From the NCBI GenBank assembly GCA_009827205.1, contig WUAK01000072.1:1-11296 (forward strand): DNA of 11,296 bases, in the 5' to 3' direction. A program made the translations under genes and the position numbers. Positions 1-8,913 of this stretch are shown here, in pieces; positions within the stretch are counted from its first letter, which is position 1; each line of letters starts with the position of its first letter. Origin of the DNA: Phycisphaeraceae bacterium (GTDB taxonomy: Bacteria; Planctomycetota; Phycisphaerae; Phycisphaerales; UBA1924). The notes beneath the pieces are model-generated. The model worked only from the letters and a program-made list of their open reading frames with translations, had not been told where the DNA came from and searched no databases.

Positions 1-1
1 G

Positions 2-3000
2 CTCGTCTTAATGGGGATGTGGGAGCAGTGCGGGCTGAACACACTCTTGCTTTTGCCCGAGGGGCACGCGCTGCCTGCGATCTGGACGCACGAAGCGTCG
101 CTGCCTGAGACAACGATCGATGATGCGGCTCGGGTGAGGAATCTGATCGAGCTTGGCGAAATCGTGCCGGTCGAATCGACGTTGTTGACCAAGGACGGGG
201 TTGGGTTCGATCAGGCGGTAGAGGCAGGCATCGAGAAGCTGATAGCTCCCGGAGCGACGTTTTGTGCGATCGATCTTGCGTCGGCGCGGAAGCGAGGGGT
301 GCGGCCTCTACCTCTGCGTGATGTGGCGGCTGAGGTTGAGGAATCCGAGGACGAGCCGGGTGTGGTCGCTGAAACGAGGACTCGCCTGGACAGCGTTGTA
401 CTTGCCGAGCGCGCCGAGCGTGAGTTGCAGGATGTAACGGAGTCGGTCGACGATGAACCGGGCGGTCGGATCGAGCGCTGGCAGAGCAGGCTGCTGGATT
501 TGTCGTTGCGGAATCGGCTCCTGAATTTCCGTGAGACTGGTCGGACGCTGATGCTCGATGTCCCTGATCTTGCGAAGCTGGAAGATGAACTCTCGGATGA
601 TGCGCGTTTCGAGTTGATGCCTAAATCCGACGGTGATGATGCGTTTCGGCTGAGTGAATTGGAGTCGGGGCGGTTGTACTCCGACGAGTCCCCAGCCGAG
701 GCACAGAAACGGCTTCTCACGATCTACAGGCTTGCGAAGTCGAGTATCGAGGAAACGGGTGCGAATCTGCTTCACCTGGCTCTCGGGCAGCTTGTGTGGT
801 ACGAGTCAACGTCGGCGGAGTCGGCGAGGGTGGCGCCGATTCTGTTGTTGCCGGTCGAGATGACAAGGGGCTCGGGCGGGAGTGGATACACGTACAAGAT
901 TGGATTGAGTGATGAGCCGATCAGGCCGAACGTGACGCTTCTCGAGAAGCTGAGGAGCGAGTTCGGGATCAATACAAAGGGCCTCGATGAACTTCCTGAG
1001 GATGAGTCAGGGATTGATGTCCCGATGGTTCTCCGCAAGTTCCGGGAGGCGATTCGCGATACGCAGAGATGGGAAGTGCGTGAGTCTGCGTGTTTAGGGC
1101 TTTTCTCATTCAACAAGTTCCTGATGTGGCGCGATCTGCGCGAGAATCTGGAGAGTCTGAAAGAAAACAGACTGGTGCGCCATCTTGTTGAGACTCCGGG
1201 GGAGCCCTTTGAGAGCGAGCCGTTCCCCGATCCGTCGAGCCTCGATGATGAGATGAAGCCTGGGGAGATGTATTGCACACGAGACGCTGATTCTTCGCAG
1301 CTAGCTGCGGTGAAAGCTGCGAGCGACGGCAGGACCTTTGTGCTCGAGGGTCCTCCGGGAACAGGCAAGAGCCAGACGATCGCGAACATGGTTGCCAACG
1401 CGCTTGCCAACGGCAAGCGGGTGCTGTTTGTTGCCGAGAAGATGGCTGCGCTCTCTGTTGTGCGGAAGCGGTTAGAGCAGGACGGGCTCGGTGCTTACTG
1501 CCTTGAGCTTCATTCTGCGAAGGCATCAAAGAAAGAAGTGCTCGCGCAGCTTGCTCGTTCGCTCGATGAGCCGACTCTTGGAATGCCGGGCGGCTGGGAC
1601 TCGCTCTGTACAGATCTGGGCGAGACTCGGGATCGGCTGAACACATACGTCAAAGAGTTGCATAAAGAGCGCCCTTCGGGCGAGTCGCTATACCAAGTCA
1701 TCGGGCGTCTAGCGGATTTGGGTGAGTATGAGCCGGTCGGCCTTGCGTTCAAGGACGTTACCGAGATGGGCGCAGAGCGTCTGCACGGCTGGCGTGCGGT
1801 TCTTGCGGAGCTTCGAGAGCGTGCTGCATCTGTCGATCCGGTTGATGAACACCCACTGCGGGGCATCGGGCTGTCTGAGTGGTCATTCGGTCTCAATGAG
1901 CAGATTCAAGGCGTGTTGCGCGTGGCGGCGGACTCGTTGCGAGAACTCAGTGACGCGGTTCAGGAACTCGTTCAAGCTATTCATGAGGGAGCGGAATCAA
2001 AGCCACTGTCGAAACCAGGTTTGGCGCTGGTTGTTGGTTTGTCGGCCATGATGCGATCATGGCCTGAACCAGTTCCAGAACTTGTGGAATCGGACGCCTC
2101 TGATGAGCTTCGATCTAGGCTGCATGAGTATGCAAAGACCGGCCGAGACCATGACGAACGGTTGCAGAGGCTGCTTTCCCGATATCAGCGCGAGGTGCTG
2201 CAGCTCAATCACCTCGAGCTGATCGATAGCGCCAAGCGTGCGATGTCTCAGATTGCACCGTTTCGCTGGCTGCGATGGAAGAAGTTGGCGAAGCGGCTCC
2301 GGCCTTACGCGAAGGGCGATTCACCGCGGCTCTCTGAGATGGTGGTCGATCTTGAGGAAGCGCGCGATCTTCGTGCGATTGGTGAGAGGCTGAGCCAAGA
2401 TTCGAGATCCCGTGAAGTGCTTGGGCGTTATCTCAGAGATGATGGTGGTGATTGGGACTCGATCGATTCGTTGCTGACATGGTGCGATCGGTTCCGTGAG
2501 TTGATCCGTGAGGCTGTCGGGGCTGGCGTTGAAGAGGATCTTGTTTCCCGGATTGTCAGCGCGGTATTGGATCGTGAGCGCGATTCGAGTCTCGAAAGAT
2601 TGAGCGTTGCAGTACGTGATACTTCGGTGAAGTGGGATGAATGTTGGGGCGAGACAAGACAAACACTTGATGTCGAACAAGATGAGAGGTGGCTTGATGA
2701 GGGTCATGGGTACCTTGGGGGAGTTGCGCTTGCGTTGCAGCGTTGGATGGACTCGCTCGAAGGATTGAATACGTGGTGTTCTTGGCGCAAGTCACGCGAT
2801 GCCGTTATCAGGGTGGGGCTTGAGCCTCTGATCGTCGCGTATGAGCAGGGCAGAATTGGACTCAACGATATCGAGCCTGTGTTCGAGTATGAGTTCGGTA
2901 CATTCTGGTTTGTATCGACTGCGAACAAGGTCGACGTCATCCGAAGCTTCAGTTCCGATGCACAGGATTCTCTAGTTTCACGATTTGGTGATCTTGATCG

Positions 3001-5164
3001 GGAGTTGATCGAACGGACGAAACTGGTTGTAGGGTCGTTGTTGTCGGGTGCTTCACCCGATCTTCCCGAGAGTGCATCGGGACGGTCCGAGGTTGGGATT
3101 CTCCGTCGCGAACTCGAGAAGAAACGGCGTCATATGCCGACGAGGCGGCTGATCGCGTCGATCCCTTCGCTGCTGCCCAGACTCAAACCCTGTTTCTTGA
3201 TGAGTCCTTTGTCGGTGGCACAGTTCCTTGATGCGGGAACGCTCAGTTTCGATATGGTGGTCTTTGATGAGGCGTCGCAGATACCGGTATGGGATTCGAT
3301 CGGCGCGATCGCCCGTGGGCAGGAGGTTGTGGTTGTAGGTGATTCGAAGCAGTTGCCGCCTACGACTTTCTTCAGCACTATCGACGGTGATGATGAATAT
3401 GTCGAAGACGAGACAGCAGTCGATGACATGGAATCAATTCTGAAGGAGTGTAATGCGTCTGGTATTCCCGCACTTCGCCTGAATTGGCACTACCGGAGCA
3501 GGCACGAGAGTCTGATCGCATTCTCGAACAGGCAGTACTACGAAAACACGCTGCACACGTTCCCGTCTCCTGTTGAGAGATCTGATCGGCTCGGGGTGAC
3601 GTTCAGGCATGTCTCAGATGGTGTGTACGATCGGGGAGGTACTCGAACAAACCGAGTTGAGGCGGAAGCTGTGGTGGAGGACGTGTTGCGGATGCTGCTC
3701 GAGCCCGGGGCGAATGGGTCGATCGGAATCGTGACGTTCAATCAGGCGCAGCAGACGCTCATCGAGGACTTACTAGACACAAAGCGGCGCGAACATCCGG
3801 AGATCGAGCGGTACTTCGGAAGTTCGGTAGACGAGAGCGTTTTCGTCAAGAACCTTGAGAACGTACAAGGGGATGAGCGGGACACCATTATATTCTCGGT
3901 CGGCTACGGACCAGATGAAACAGGTCGGGTCTCGATGAACTTTGGTCCTCTCAATAAGGAAGGCGGCGAGCGCAGGCTCAATGTCGCCATCACTCGGGCG
4001 AAGAGGCGGTTGATTGTGTACGCCTCGATGACGGGAGAAGCTATCGATCTGCGACGAACGAGCGCGGTCGGAGTTCGGGATTTTCGTCTGTTTCTTGATT
4101 ATGCAGAGAGGGGCACGCTTCTTGCGCCGGGTAAAGAAGATCTAAACGCGGATACGCGGGAGCGTGTGGCTTTCGAGAAAGCGGTCAAGGGCGCCATCGA
4201 GAGCAGGGGTTGGCGGGTGGACTCTCAGGTTGGATTCGCTGGGTACCGGATCGACCTAGCGGTACGCGACCCGAAGGATGCGTCTCGATATCTGCTCGGT
4301 ATCGAGTGTGATGGTGATGCGTACTGCATGGCCGGGACTGCGCGAGACCGGGACAGAACACGCAGGGCTGTGTTATCTGGGCTCGGTTGGAATCTGCATC
4401 GTGTGTGGTCCGTCCAGTGGCGTATCAGCAGTGAGTCGTGTTTGCGAGCGATCGATGAGGCTATTGCCAAGGCGGTGGAGCGAGACGGGCAAGGAGTATG
4501 TGTTCCTGAGGACGAAGCTGAAACACCGGTTGAAGCCACTCGCGCAAGTATTGAGACCGGGGAGAGAAACTCGGGACAATCGAGGGTAGCTATAGAGGAC
4601 ACGCAGGTCACCGAGTACAGGGTTGCCAAGCGCAGGGGGCGTGCTCGCACCGAACTGGACATCTATGAGGCATCGAACGATGACTTGTTGATTCGTTGGC
4701 TAATCGAGATCGTGTCGATTGAGCAACCAATCGTTCCTGAGCTTGCTGAAGAGAGGTTGGCCGGTTGGTGCGGGCGGAAGCAGATCAACACGAAGTTTAA
4801 GCGCAGGTTTGAGGAAATCCTTCGCAGATGTGTAGATCAGCGCCTCGTCTGGCAGGAGGAAGATTCGCTCTGGTCAGATCCAGCTGACCGCACGGTATGT
4901 GTGCGCATTGCCGGGTCAAGCGAGCATACTCGACGCGAGATTGACCGCATTCCTGAGGCTGAGGTGGTGGTGGCCATGCTACAGGTGGTTCGAACGCAAT
5001 TCGGTCTGCCGATGGAGGATCTCTTGCGAGAAACGGTGAAGTTGTTCGGGATAACTCGGCTCACGTCACGAGTCCGGGACTCGTTGTCGGACACGGCAGA
5101 GGGTCTTATCTCACGTGGCGAACTCGAGAGAGAAATGGAAGTTGTGCGGTTGCCGGTTGATTAG
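2..5164 (+). CDS. DUF4011/DUF3320 superfamily 1 helicase with C-terminal Vsr-like nuclease domain (5' partial)
   Basis: This is a giant predicted DNA helicase-nuclease. The frame is open to the left edge, and the first residues read like the middle of the family's N-terminal region, so the ATG at 11 is probably internal. Residues are numbered from that ATG. Seen in order: a DUF4011-like region (about 150-385, beginning RIERWQSRLLDLSLRNRLLN); a Q-motif-like glutamine (430); Walker A GPPGTGKS (447-454); a long mostly helical insertion (about 500-1060); Walker B DEASQ (1086-1090); motif III GDSKQLPPT (1110-1118); HYRSRHE (from 1160); VQGDERD (1285-1291); motif VI NVAITRAK (1324-1331). A PD-(D/E)XK fold of the MTES_1575/Vsr-like type follows (about 1388-1490, candidate acidic residues D1415, E1432 and D1434), then DUF3320 (about 1558-1700). 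Every ATPase motif is intact. The family is known for SF1 ATPase signatures. A role in repair or in defence against foreign DNA is inference. The gene converges on the kinase and its stop overlaps the kinase stop. Confidence 0.93.
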   Translation, partial: LVLMGMWEQCGLNTLLLLPEGHALPAIWTHEASLPETTIDDAARVRNLIELGEIVPVESTLLTKDGVGFDQAVEAGIEKLIAPGATFCAIDLASARKRGVRPLPLRDVAAEVEESEDEPGVVAETRTRLDSVVLAERAERELQDVTESVDDEPGGRIERWQSRLLDLSLRNRLLNFRETGRTLMLDVPDLAKLEDELSDDARFELMPKSDGDDAFRLSELESGRLYSDESPAEAQKRLLTIYRLAKSSIEETGANLLHLALGQLVWYESTSAESARVAPILLLPVEMTRGSGGSGYTYKIGLSDEPIRPNVTLLEKLRSEFGINTKGLDELPEDESGIDVPMVLRKFREAIRDTQRWEVRESACLGLFSFNKFLMWRDLRENLESLKENRLVRHLVETPGEPFESEPFPDPSSLDDEMKPGEMYCTRDADSSQLAAVKAASDGRTFVLEGPPGTGKSQTIANMVANALANGKRVLFVAEKMAALSVVRKRLEQDGLGAYCLELHSAKASKKEVLAQLARSLDEPTLGMPGGWDSLCTDLGETRDRLNTYVKELHKERPSGESLYQVIGRLADLGEYEPVGLAFKDVTEMGAERLHGWRAVLAELRERAASVDPVDEHPLRGIGLSEWSFGLNEQIQGVLRVAADSLRELSDAVQELVQAIHEGAESKPLSKPGLALVVGLSAMMRSWPEPVPELVESDASDELRSRLHEYAKTGRDHDERLQRLLSRYQREVLQLNHLELIDSAKRAMSQIAPFRWLRWKKLAKRLRPYAKGDSPRLSEMVVDLEEARDLRAIGERLSQDSRSREVLGRYLRDDGGDWDSIDSLLTWCDRFRELIREAVGAGVEEDLVSRIVSAVLDRERDSSLERLSVAVRDTSVKWDECWGETRQTLDVEQDERWLDEGHGYLGGVALALQRWMDSLEGLNTWCSWRKSRDAVIRVGLEPLIVAYEQGRIGLNDIEPVFEYEFGTFWFVSTANKVDVIRSFSSDAQDSLVSRFGDLDRELIERTKLVVGSLLSGASPDLPESASGRSEVGILRRELEKKRRHMPTRRLIASIPSLLPRLKPCFLMSPLSVAQFLDAGTLSFDMVVFDEASQIPVWDSIGAIARGQEVVVVGDSKQLPPTTFFSTIDGDDEYVEDETAVDDMESILKECNASGIPALRLNWHYRSRHESLIAFSNRQYYENTLHTFPSPVERSDRLGVTFRHVSDGVYDRGGTRTNRVEAEAVVEDVLRMLLEPGANGSIGIVTFNQAQQTLIEDLLDTKRREHPEIERYFGSSVDESVFVKNLENVQGDERDTIIFSVGYGPDETGRVSMNFGPLNKEGGERRLNVAITRAKRRLIVYASMTGEAIDLRRTSAVGVRDFRLFLDYAERGTLLAPGKEDLNADTRERVAFEKAVKGAIESRGWRVDSQVGFAGYRIDLAVRDPKDASRYLLGIECDGDAYCMAGTARDRDRTRRAVLSGLGWNLHRVWSVQWRISSESCLRAIDEAIAKAVERDGQGVCVPEDEAETPVEATRASIETGERNSGQSRVAIEDTQVTEYRVAKRRGRARTELDIYEASNDDLLIRWLIEIVSIEQPIVPELAEERLAGWCGRKQINTKFKRRFEEILRRCVDQRLVWQEEDSLWSDPADRTVCVRIAGSSEHTRREIDRIPEAEVVVAMLQVVRTQFGLPMEDLLRETVKLFGITRLTSRVRDSLSDTAEGLISRGELEREMEVVRLPVD

Positions 5165-8100
5165 GCTGCTTCGGCAAAGCCGCAGTCGTAGCCCAGCAGT
5201 CTTAGGCAAGACTCAACAAGTATCGCAGATTTAATCGGTTTCGTCAGATACTCCTGGCATCCAGCTTCGATACAGCGTTCTCGATCGCCAGCCATTGCGT
5301 GTGCGGTGAGAGCGATGATGGGACCCGAGTATCCGAGTCCTCGGAGCTGCTTTGTTGCTGAATACCCGTCGAGCTCTGGCATCTGCATGTCCATGAGGAT
5401 GATGTCGATTGGATTGGTTTGCGAGCGGTTTCGTAGTTGTTTGTATATATCCACGGCTTCTTTGCCATTGAGTGCGGGGACAACGTTTGCGCCGGATCTT
5501 TCGAGCATGTACGTGATCAGCCTTTGGTTGTCTTCGCCGTCCTCTACCAGCAGAATATTTGCGTTCTCTAACGCTTTCGTATTGTCCTCTGTCACTTGGT
5601 CTATCGCAGTGTTCTCGGCGCTTTGCGCACTTACTGCCGGCGGGCGCCACATGCCATGCTCGTGCACTGGCAGAACTCGGATGTTTGCTGTTACTTGTGT
5701 TCCGGTGCCGAGTGTTGACTCAAGTGTGAGTGAGCCGCCAAGCAGCTGGGTGAGCGAGTTCGTGATTCGAAGGCCTAGGCCTGTTCCTCCAAACTGCCTG
5801 GTCATCGAGCCGTCTGCCTGGTTGAATGCTTCAAACTTCACAAGCGACTGAAGGGTATGTTCAGGGATTCCGATTCCTGTATCGATCACGCGTAGCGAGA
5901 TCATTCCGGCTTTGTCGGGAAGCGCGTTATAGCCAACCTCGACTTGGACTGATCCGGTGTTTGTGAACTTGATCGCGTTTCCGACAAGGTTGATGAGGAT
6001 CTGTCTGATACGTGTTGGATCAGACTCCACAAGCCGGGGCAACTCATCCCTATAGGTTACTGAGAGATCGATCTCCTTGGTACGAGCTCTTGAGAAGAGC
6101 ATGTCAGTCGCGTCAGCAATCAGTTCGCTTGGGTTGAGCGAAATCTGCTCGAGCTGCATCATGCCTGCATCGATTTTCGATGAATCGAGAATATCGTTAA
6201 TGACTGTAAGGAGGTGGTCAGCGTTCCGTTGGATCGACTTGATAGACTCCAACAGCAGATTTGGGTTGCTGATGAAATCATCATCGGATTCCATGAGCTC
6301 TGCGTTACCCAAAATAGCGGTGAGCGGTGTTCTGATCTCATGGCTCATATTGGCCAAGAATTCGCTCTTTGCGTGGTTTGCGCTTTCTGCTTCGTCTCGC
6401 GCTACTTTCAGGGCGTTTAGGGTTGTGCGAATTTCTGTCACATCTTGAATAGTGCCGCGAATTCGACAAGTCTCACCGTTGATGCGTTCGGCGGCCCCGA
6501 TTGTACGAACGTGTAGCATCTCGCCGTCTGAAGTGTGGATATCAAGCTCTACATCATATGGAGTGCCGTCCTTGATGCATGCATTCACAAGTGGGGTGAG
6601 AACTTGTCTGGACTCCTCTGTATAGAACTCCAAAGCCTGGGAAATGCTGACCGGTATTCCGGCGTCAAGCCCGAAGATCTTATACGTCTGATCAGTCCAG
6701 CTCAGTTTGTCGTGCTCAATGTTGTACTCCCAGCCCCCGACTCTTGCCATATGTCCGGTATCTTCAAGTAGCTTCCGGGTGTGGGAGAGTTCGTTCTGGT
6801 TGACCCTGGCATCGTGGCTGTCGCTGATCACACAGATCAGGCGTGCAGGATTATTATGGGGATCTCGTTCGACAATCTCACTGATATCAGTAAACCAGTG
6901 CCAGTCACCGTTTGCTTTACGGACTCGGAACTCACTCGTGACGGATTGAGTGTTGTGCAGCTGCTCTGACTTCGAACGAACCGATATGCTGTCGCTATCG
7001 TCTGGGTGGATGATCGACTGCCACCACTCGAAGGTGTCTTCGATGTCGTACGCGGAATAGCCGAGGAGTTCGTATATCTCTTCGCTGAAGTATATTGTGT
7101 CGGCGTTGAGGTCCCAGTCCCAGAAACCCTGCCTGGCTGCCCTCATTGCAAGCATGAGTCTGTCTTGCGTGGCGTGAAGACTCTGTTCGATGACGCCTCG
7201 TTCGATTTCGTTAGCAGCTCTGGAACCAACCAGGCGGATTGTTGCTTCGAGCTCGTTAGTAAGTTCGAGAGGTTCCTTCGTAATCAGCACTAACAGGCCT
7301 ATGTGATTTCCGGATCGGCCAGTCAGACGCAAGCCGCAGTACCCGGACGCATCGATGTCAACTAGGTCCGTGTCCTCTGGAAATAAACTTGTTACGTTTT
7401 CTTTGTAGTGGCAAAAAGTGTTTGCCATAACGATGCCGCAAGGTGTTCCTGCTAATGAGTATTCACTACTTTCAAGTGCATTGCCGTTGTGCCAGCCGGC
7501 GATGGTTCTCACTTTGCCATGGCTAACGGACTTTGATATTGCCACGTATGTGGCATCGTAAGCTTCGCAGAGAGCTCGGCAGATCGTGGTGAGAGCGGTC
7601 GTACCATACTTCGATGAGTCAAGAGAAGCGAGGCTCTCCAGTGCGAGTTCGTGCCTCTTTGCTGCATCGTTATCTATGTGTACACCGAGAGCACGGGTGG
7701 GTGTGCCGTCCTCGTCTCGTTCTATGATGCGACCGACATCCTTGATCCACTTCCACTGACCGCTTTTTGTCTGCAAGCGAAATTCGGAAGTGTATTCGTC
7801 GGAGTCACTATTTGACTGGTCTACGAAACTTGAGATTGCATCGTTGGCGTCGTCCGGGTGCAGTAGCTTTTGCCATGATATGGCCGTCATGGGGAGCTCG
7901 CCCGGCTCGTAGCCCAACATCTCGTACCAGTAGTCGTTGTAGTACGCGTCGTTAGACTGGACGTCTACGTCCCACAATCCTTGCTTTGTTACACAGAGTG
8001 CAAGCTTAATCCGGTCCAACTGGTCGTGGTCTGACTGAGCAGTCCGAAGGCGCAAAGCGATCATTGCGCGGCCAGCGGAAGCTGATTCAAACATGGTTGC

Positions 8101-8691
8101 AGTATGGTCAATCTTGCGCTTATGGTGATCGCCATTTATCAGGTCTAGCGTCAGCTTGGTCTGATTGCCCTCTAAAGCGTTCTGGATGGCCTTATCTAAT
8201 TCCGTATGTTGGTCTGAAGCCACGAAATCAAAGTATGACAGATGATCGTCTTGTGAGAATGTTGTCAATCCCAATAGAGAGAGGCCTGCAGGATTTGCTT
8301 CGTGGATACATCCGTGTGAGTCAAGAAGAAGAAAGCCGTAGCTATCTCCATCTAGAATCGAATGCAGGAGGACACCTGCTTCTGATCCGGTGAAGCACGA
8401 TCCTAATGTGCGGCTATCAAAGCGGTGCTGAGTACAGGCGAGCCCGATCATGCACGCGGCGCCAATGAGAGAAACACACGCCGTGAACCAGAATATCGAC
8501 CTATCAATGGTGACGGCAAAGGTGTTTCCATACAGATCCGTGCTTGTGAGCGGCGGATGTATAGCAAAGAAGAATGAGACTACGGCAAGTAAGGTGAGTG
8601 CTGCACCGAGGATATAGAGTAACAGCGTGCTTATGCCTCCGGCGCTCACCGGCATGTTAGTAGATCTGCTTTTTGAACTGGCTAGGGCCAT
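5161..8691 (-). CDS. Membrane-anchored hybrid sensor histidine kinase (PAS-PAS-GAF-PAS-PAS-HisKA-HATPase-REC)
   Basis: This complete 1176-residue hybrid kinase should autophosphorylate on histidine and pass the phosphate to its own C-terminal receiver. Seen: TM1 (about 18-43) and TM2 (about 65-86) separated by only about 22 residues, then cytoplasmic sensing modules. These are PAS (107-215), PAS with PAC (228-343), a GAF-like domain (355-498), PAS with PAC (508-628) and PAS (640-757). A short coiled linker leads to HisKA with FLANMSHEIRTPL (phospho-acceptor H784). The ATPase has N box N905, G1 DTGIGIP (D937) and G2 GGTGLGL (near 967). The receiver (about 1043-1165) has E1050/D1051, phospho-acceptor D1101 in LMDMQMPELDG and K1151 in LTKP. 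All catalytic residues are present. The tiny extracytoplasmic loop suggests the signal is intracellular or in the membrane. An in-frame TAG directly precedes the ATG at 8691, so no start further upstream is possible. There is no output domain and no neighbouring HPt or regulator, so its target is unknown. The last codons overlap the helicase stop. Confidence 0.95.
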   Translation of the reverse strand: MALASSKSRSTNMPVSAGGISTLLLYILGAALTLLAVVSFFFAIHPPLTSTDLYGNTFAVTIDRSIFWFTACVSLIGAACMIGLACTQHRFDSRTLGSCFTGSEAGVLLHSILDGDSYGFLLLDSHGCIHEANPAGLSLLGLTTFSQDDHLSYFDFVASDQHTELDKAIQNALEGNQTKLTLDLINGDHHKRKIDHTATMFESASAGRAMIALRLRTAQSDHDQLDRIKLALCVTKQGLWDVDVQSNDAYYNDYWYEMLGYEPGELPMTAISWQKLLHPDDANDAISSFVDQSNSDSDEYTSEFRLQTKSGQWKWIKDVGRIIERDEDGTPTRALGVHIDNDAAKRHELALESLASLDSSKYGTTALTTICRALCEAYDATYVAISKSVSHGKVRTIAGWHNGNALESSEYSLAGTPCGIVMANTFCHYKENVTSLFPEDTDLVDIDASGYCGLRLTGRSGNHIGLLVLITKEPLELTNELEATIRLVGSRAANEIERGVIEQSLHATQDRLMLAMRAARQGFWDWDLNADTIYFSEEIYELLGYSAYDIEDTFEWWQSIIHPDDSDSISVRSKSEQLHNTQSVTSEFRVRKANGDWHWFTDISEIVERDPHNNPARLICVISDSHDARVNQNELSHTRKLLEDTGHMARVGGWEYNIEHDKLSWTDQTYKIFGLDAGIPVSISQALEFYTEESRQVLTPLVNACIKDGTPYDVELDIHTSDGEMLHVRTIGAAERINGETCRIRGTIQDVTEIRTTLNALKVARDEAESANHAKSEFLANMSHEIRTPLTAILGNAELMESDDDFISNPNLLLESIKSIQRNADHLLTVINDILDSSKIDAGMMQLEQISLNPSELIADATDMLFSRARTKEIDLSVTYRDELPRLVESDPTRIRQILINLVGNAIKFTNTGSVQVEVGYNALPDKAGMISLRVIDTGIGIPEHTLQSLVKFEAFNQADGSMTRQFGGTGLGLRITNSLTQLLGGSLTLESTLGTGTQVTANIRVLPVHEHGMWRPPAVSAQSAENTAIDQVTEDNTKALENANILLVEDGEDNQRLITYMLERSGANVVPALNGKEAVDIYKQLRNRSQTNPIDIILMDMQMPELDGYSATKQLRGLGYSGPIIALTAHAMAGDRERCIEAGCQEYLTKPIKSAILVESCLRLLGYDCGFAEAA

Positions 8692-8702
8692 CTACATCCC
8701 CG
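8691..8702 (-). promoter_or_regulatory. Weak ribosome binding site and start region of the hybrid kinase
   Basis: Read on the minus strand, the sequence is CGGGGATGTAG followed by the ATG at 8691. GGGGA sits 5 bases before the start and is a poor Shine-Dalgarno match. The preceding in-frame ATG-TAG pair excludes any start further upstream. The next in-frame Met (residue 13) has no purine-rich leader, so 8691 is the better choice. Confidence 0.4.
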
Positions 8703-8843
8703 AGTAGGCATTGTCCTCACGGAGAATGGTCCGAGAGAACCGGTGGTTATGACCCGGCATCGGCATGGCGACTGGCTTGCTTTATCGCAATGCTGAGAGA
8801 TTGGAATCACCGTGAAGCTGTGTTTCGTGAAGGCATAGAATGC
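8692..8843 (-). other. Intergenic region upstream of the hybrid kinase, expected to hold its promoter
   Basis: About 150 bases lie between the peptidase terminator and the kinase start. A kinase promoter should be here, because the terminator cuts it off from the upstream gene on the same strand. I could not find a convincing -35/-10 pair. Short TTG- and GATAAA-like words occur on the minus strand but with unsuitable spacing. No riboswitch, operator palindrome or small gene is evident. Confidence 0.4.
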
Positions 8844-8877
8844 AAAAAAGCGGTCCGGGCACAGTTATGCCCGGACC
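8844..8877 (-). terminator. Rho-independent terminator of the tricorn-like peptidase gene
   Basis: The arms GGTCCGGGCA (8852-8861) and TGCCCGGACC (8868-8877) form a perfect 10-bp GC-rich stem with a 6-base loop. On the minus strand the stem is followed after two bases (GC) by six T residues (the A-run at 8844-8849). It starts about 37 bases after the peptidase stop codon. The plus-strand side has no T-run, so it acts in one direction, for the minus-strand gene. It insulates the kinase gene from read-through. Confidence 0.92.
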
Positions 8878-8913
8878 ACAATCCACTGATATTAGAATAT
8901 TGAGGGTTAATCG

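Noticed and set aside
11..13. ATG at 11 as the true helicase start
   Set aside because: The frame is open to the window edge, there is no Shine-Dalgarno sequence in the few bases available, and the first residues resemble an internal part of the family's N-terminal region.
772..1646. Long minus-strand open frames within the helicase gene (214 and 178 residues)
   Set aside because: They overlap each other and the helicase, whose motifs are unmistakable. Their peptides are rich in Ser, Arg and Pro, as expected for antisense shadows of GC-rich coding sequence.
8741..8767. Possible palindrome or riboswitch element around the ACCGG and CCCGG words upstream of the kinase
   Set aside because: Only about four base pairs match with a bulge, and no known riboswitch core is recognisable.
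8673..8903. 76-residue plus-strand open frame across the intergenic gap
   Set aside because: It starts inside the kinase gene on the other strand, runs through the terminator hairpin, has no ribosome binding site and its peptide resembles nothing.
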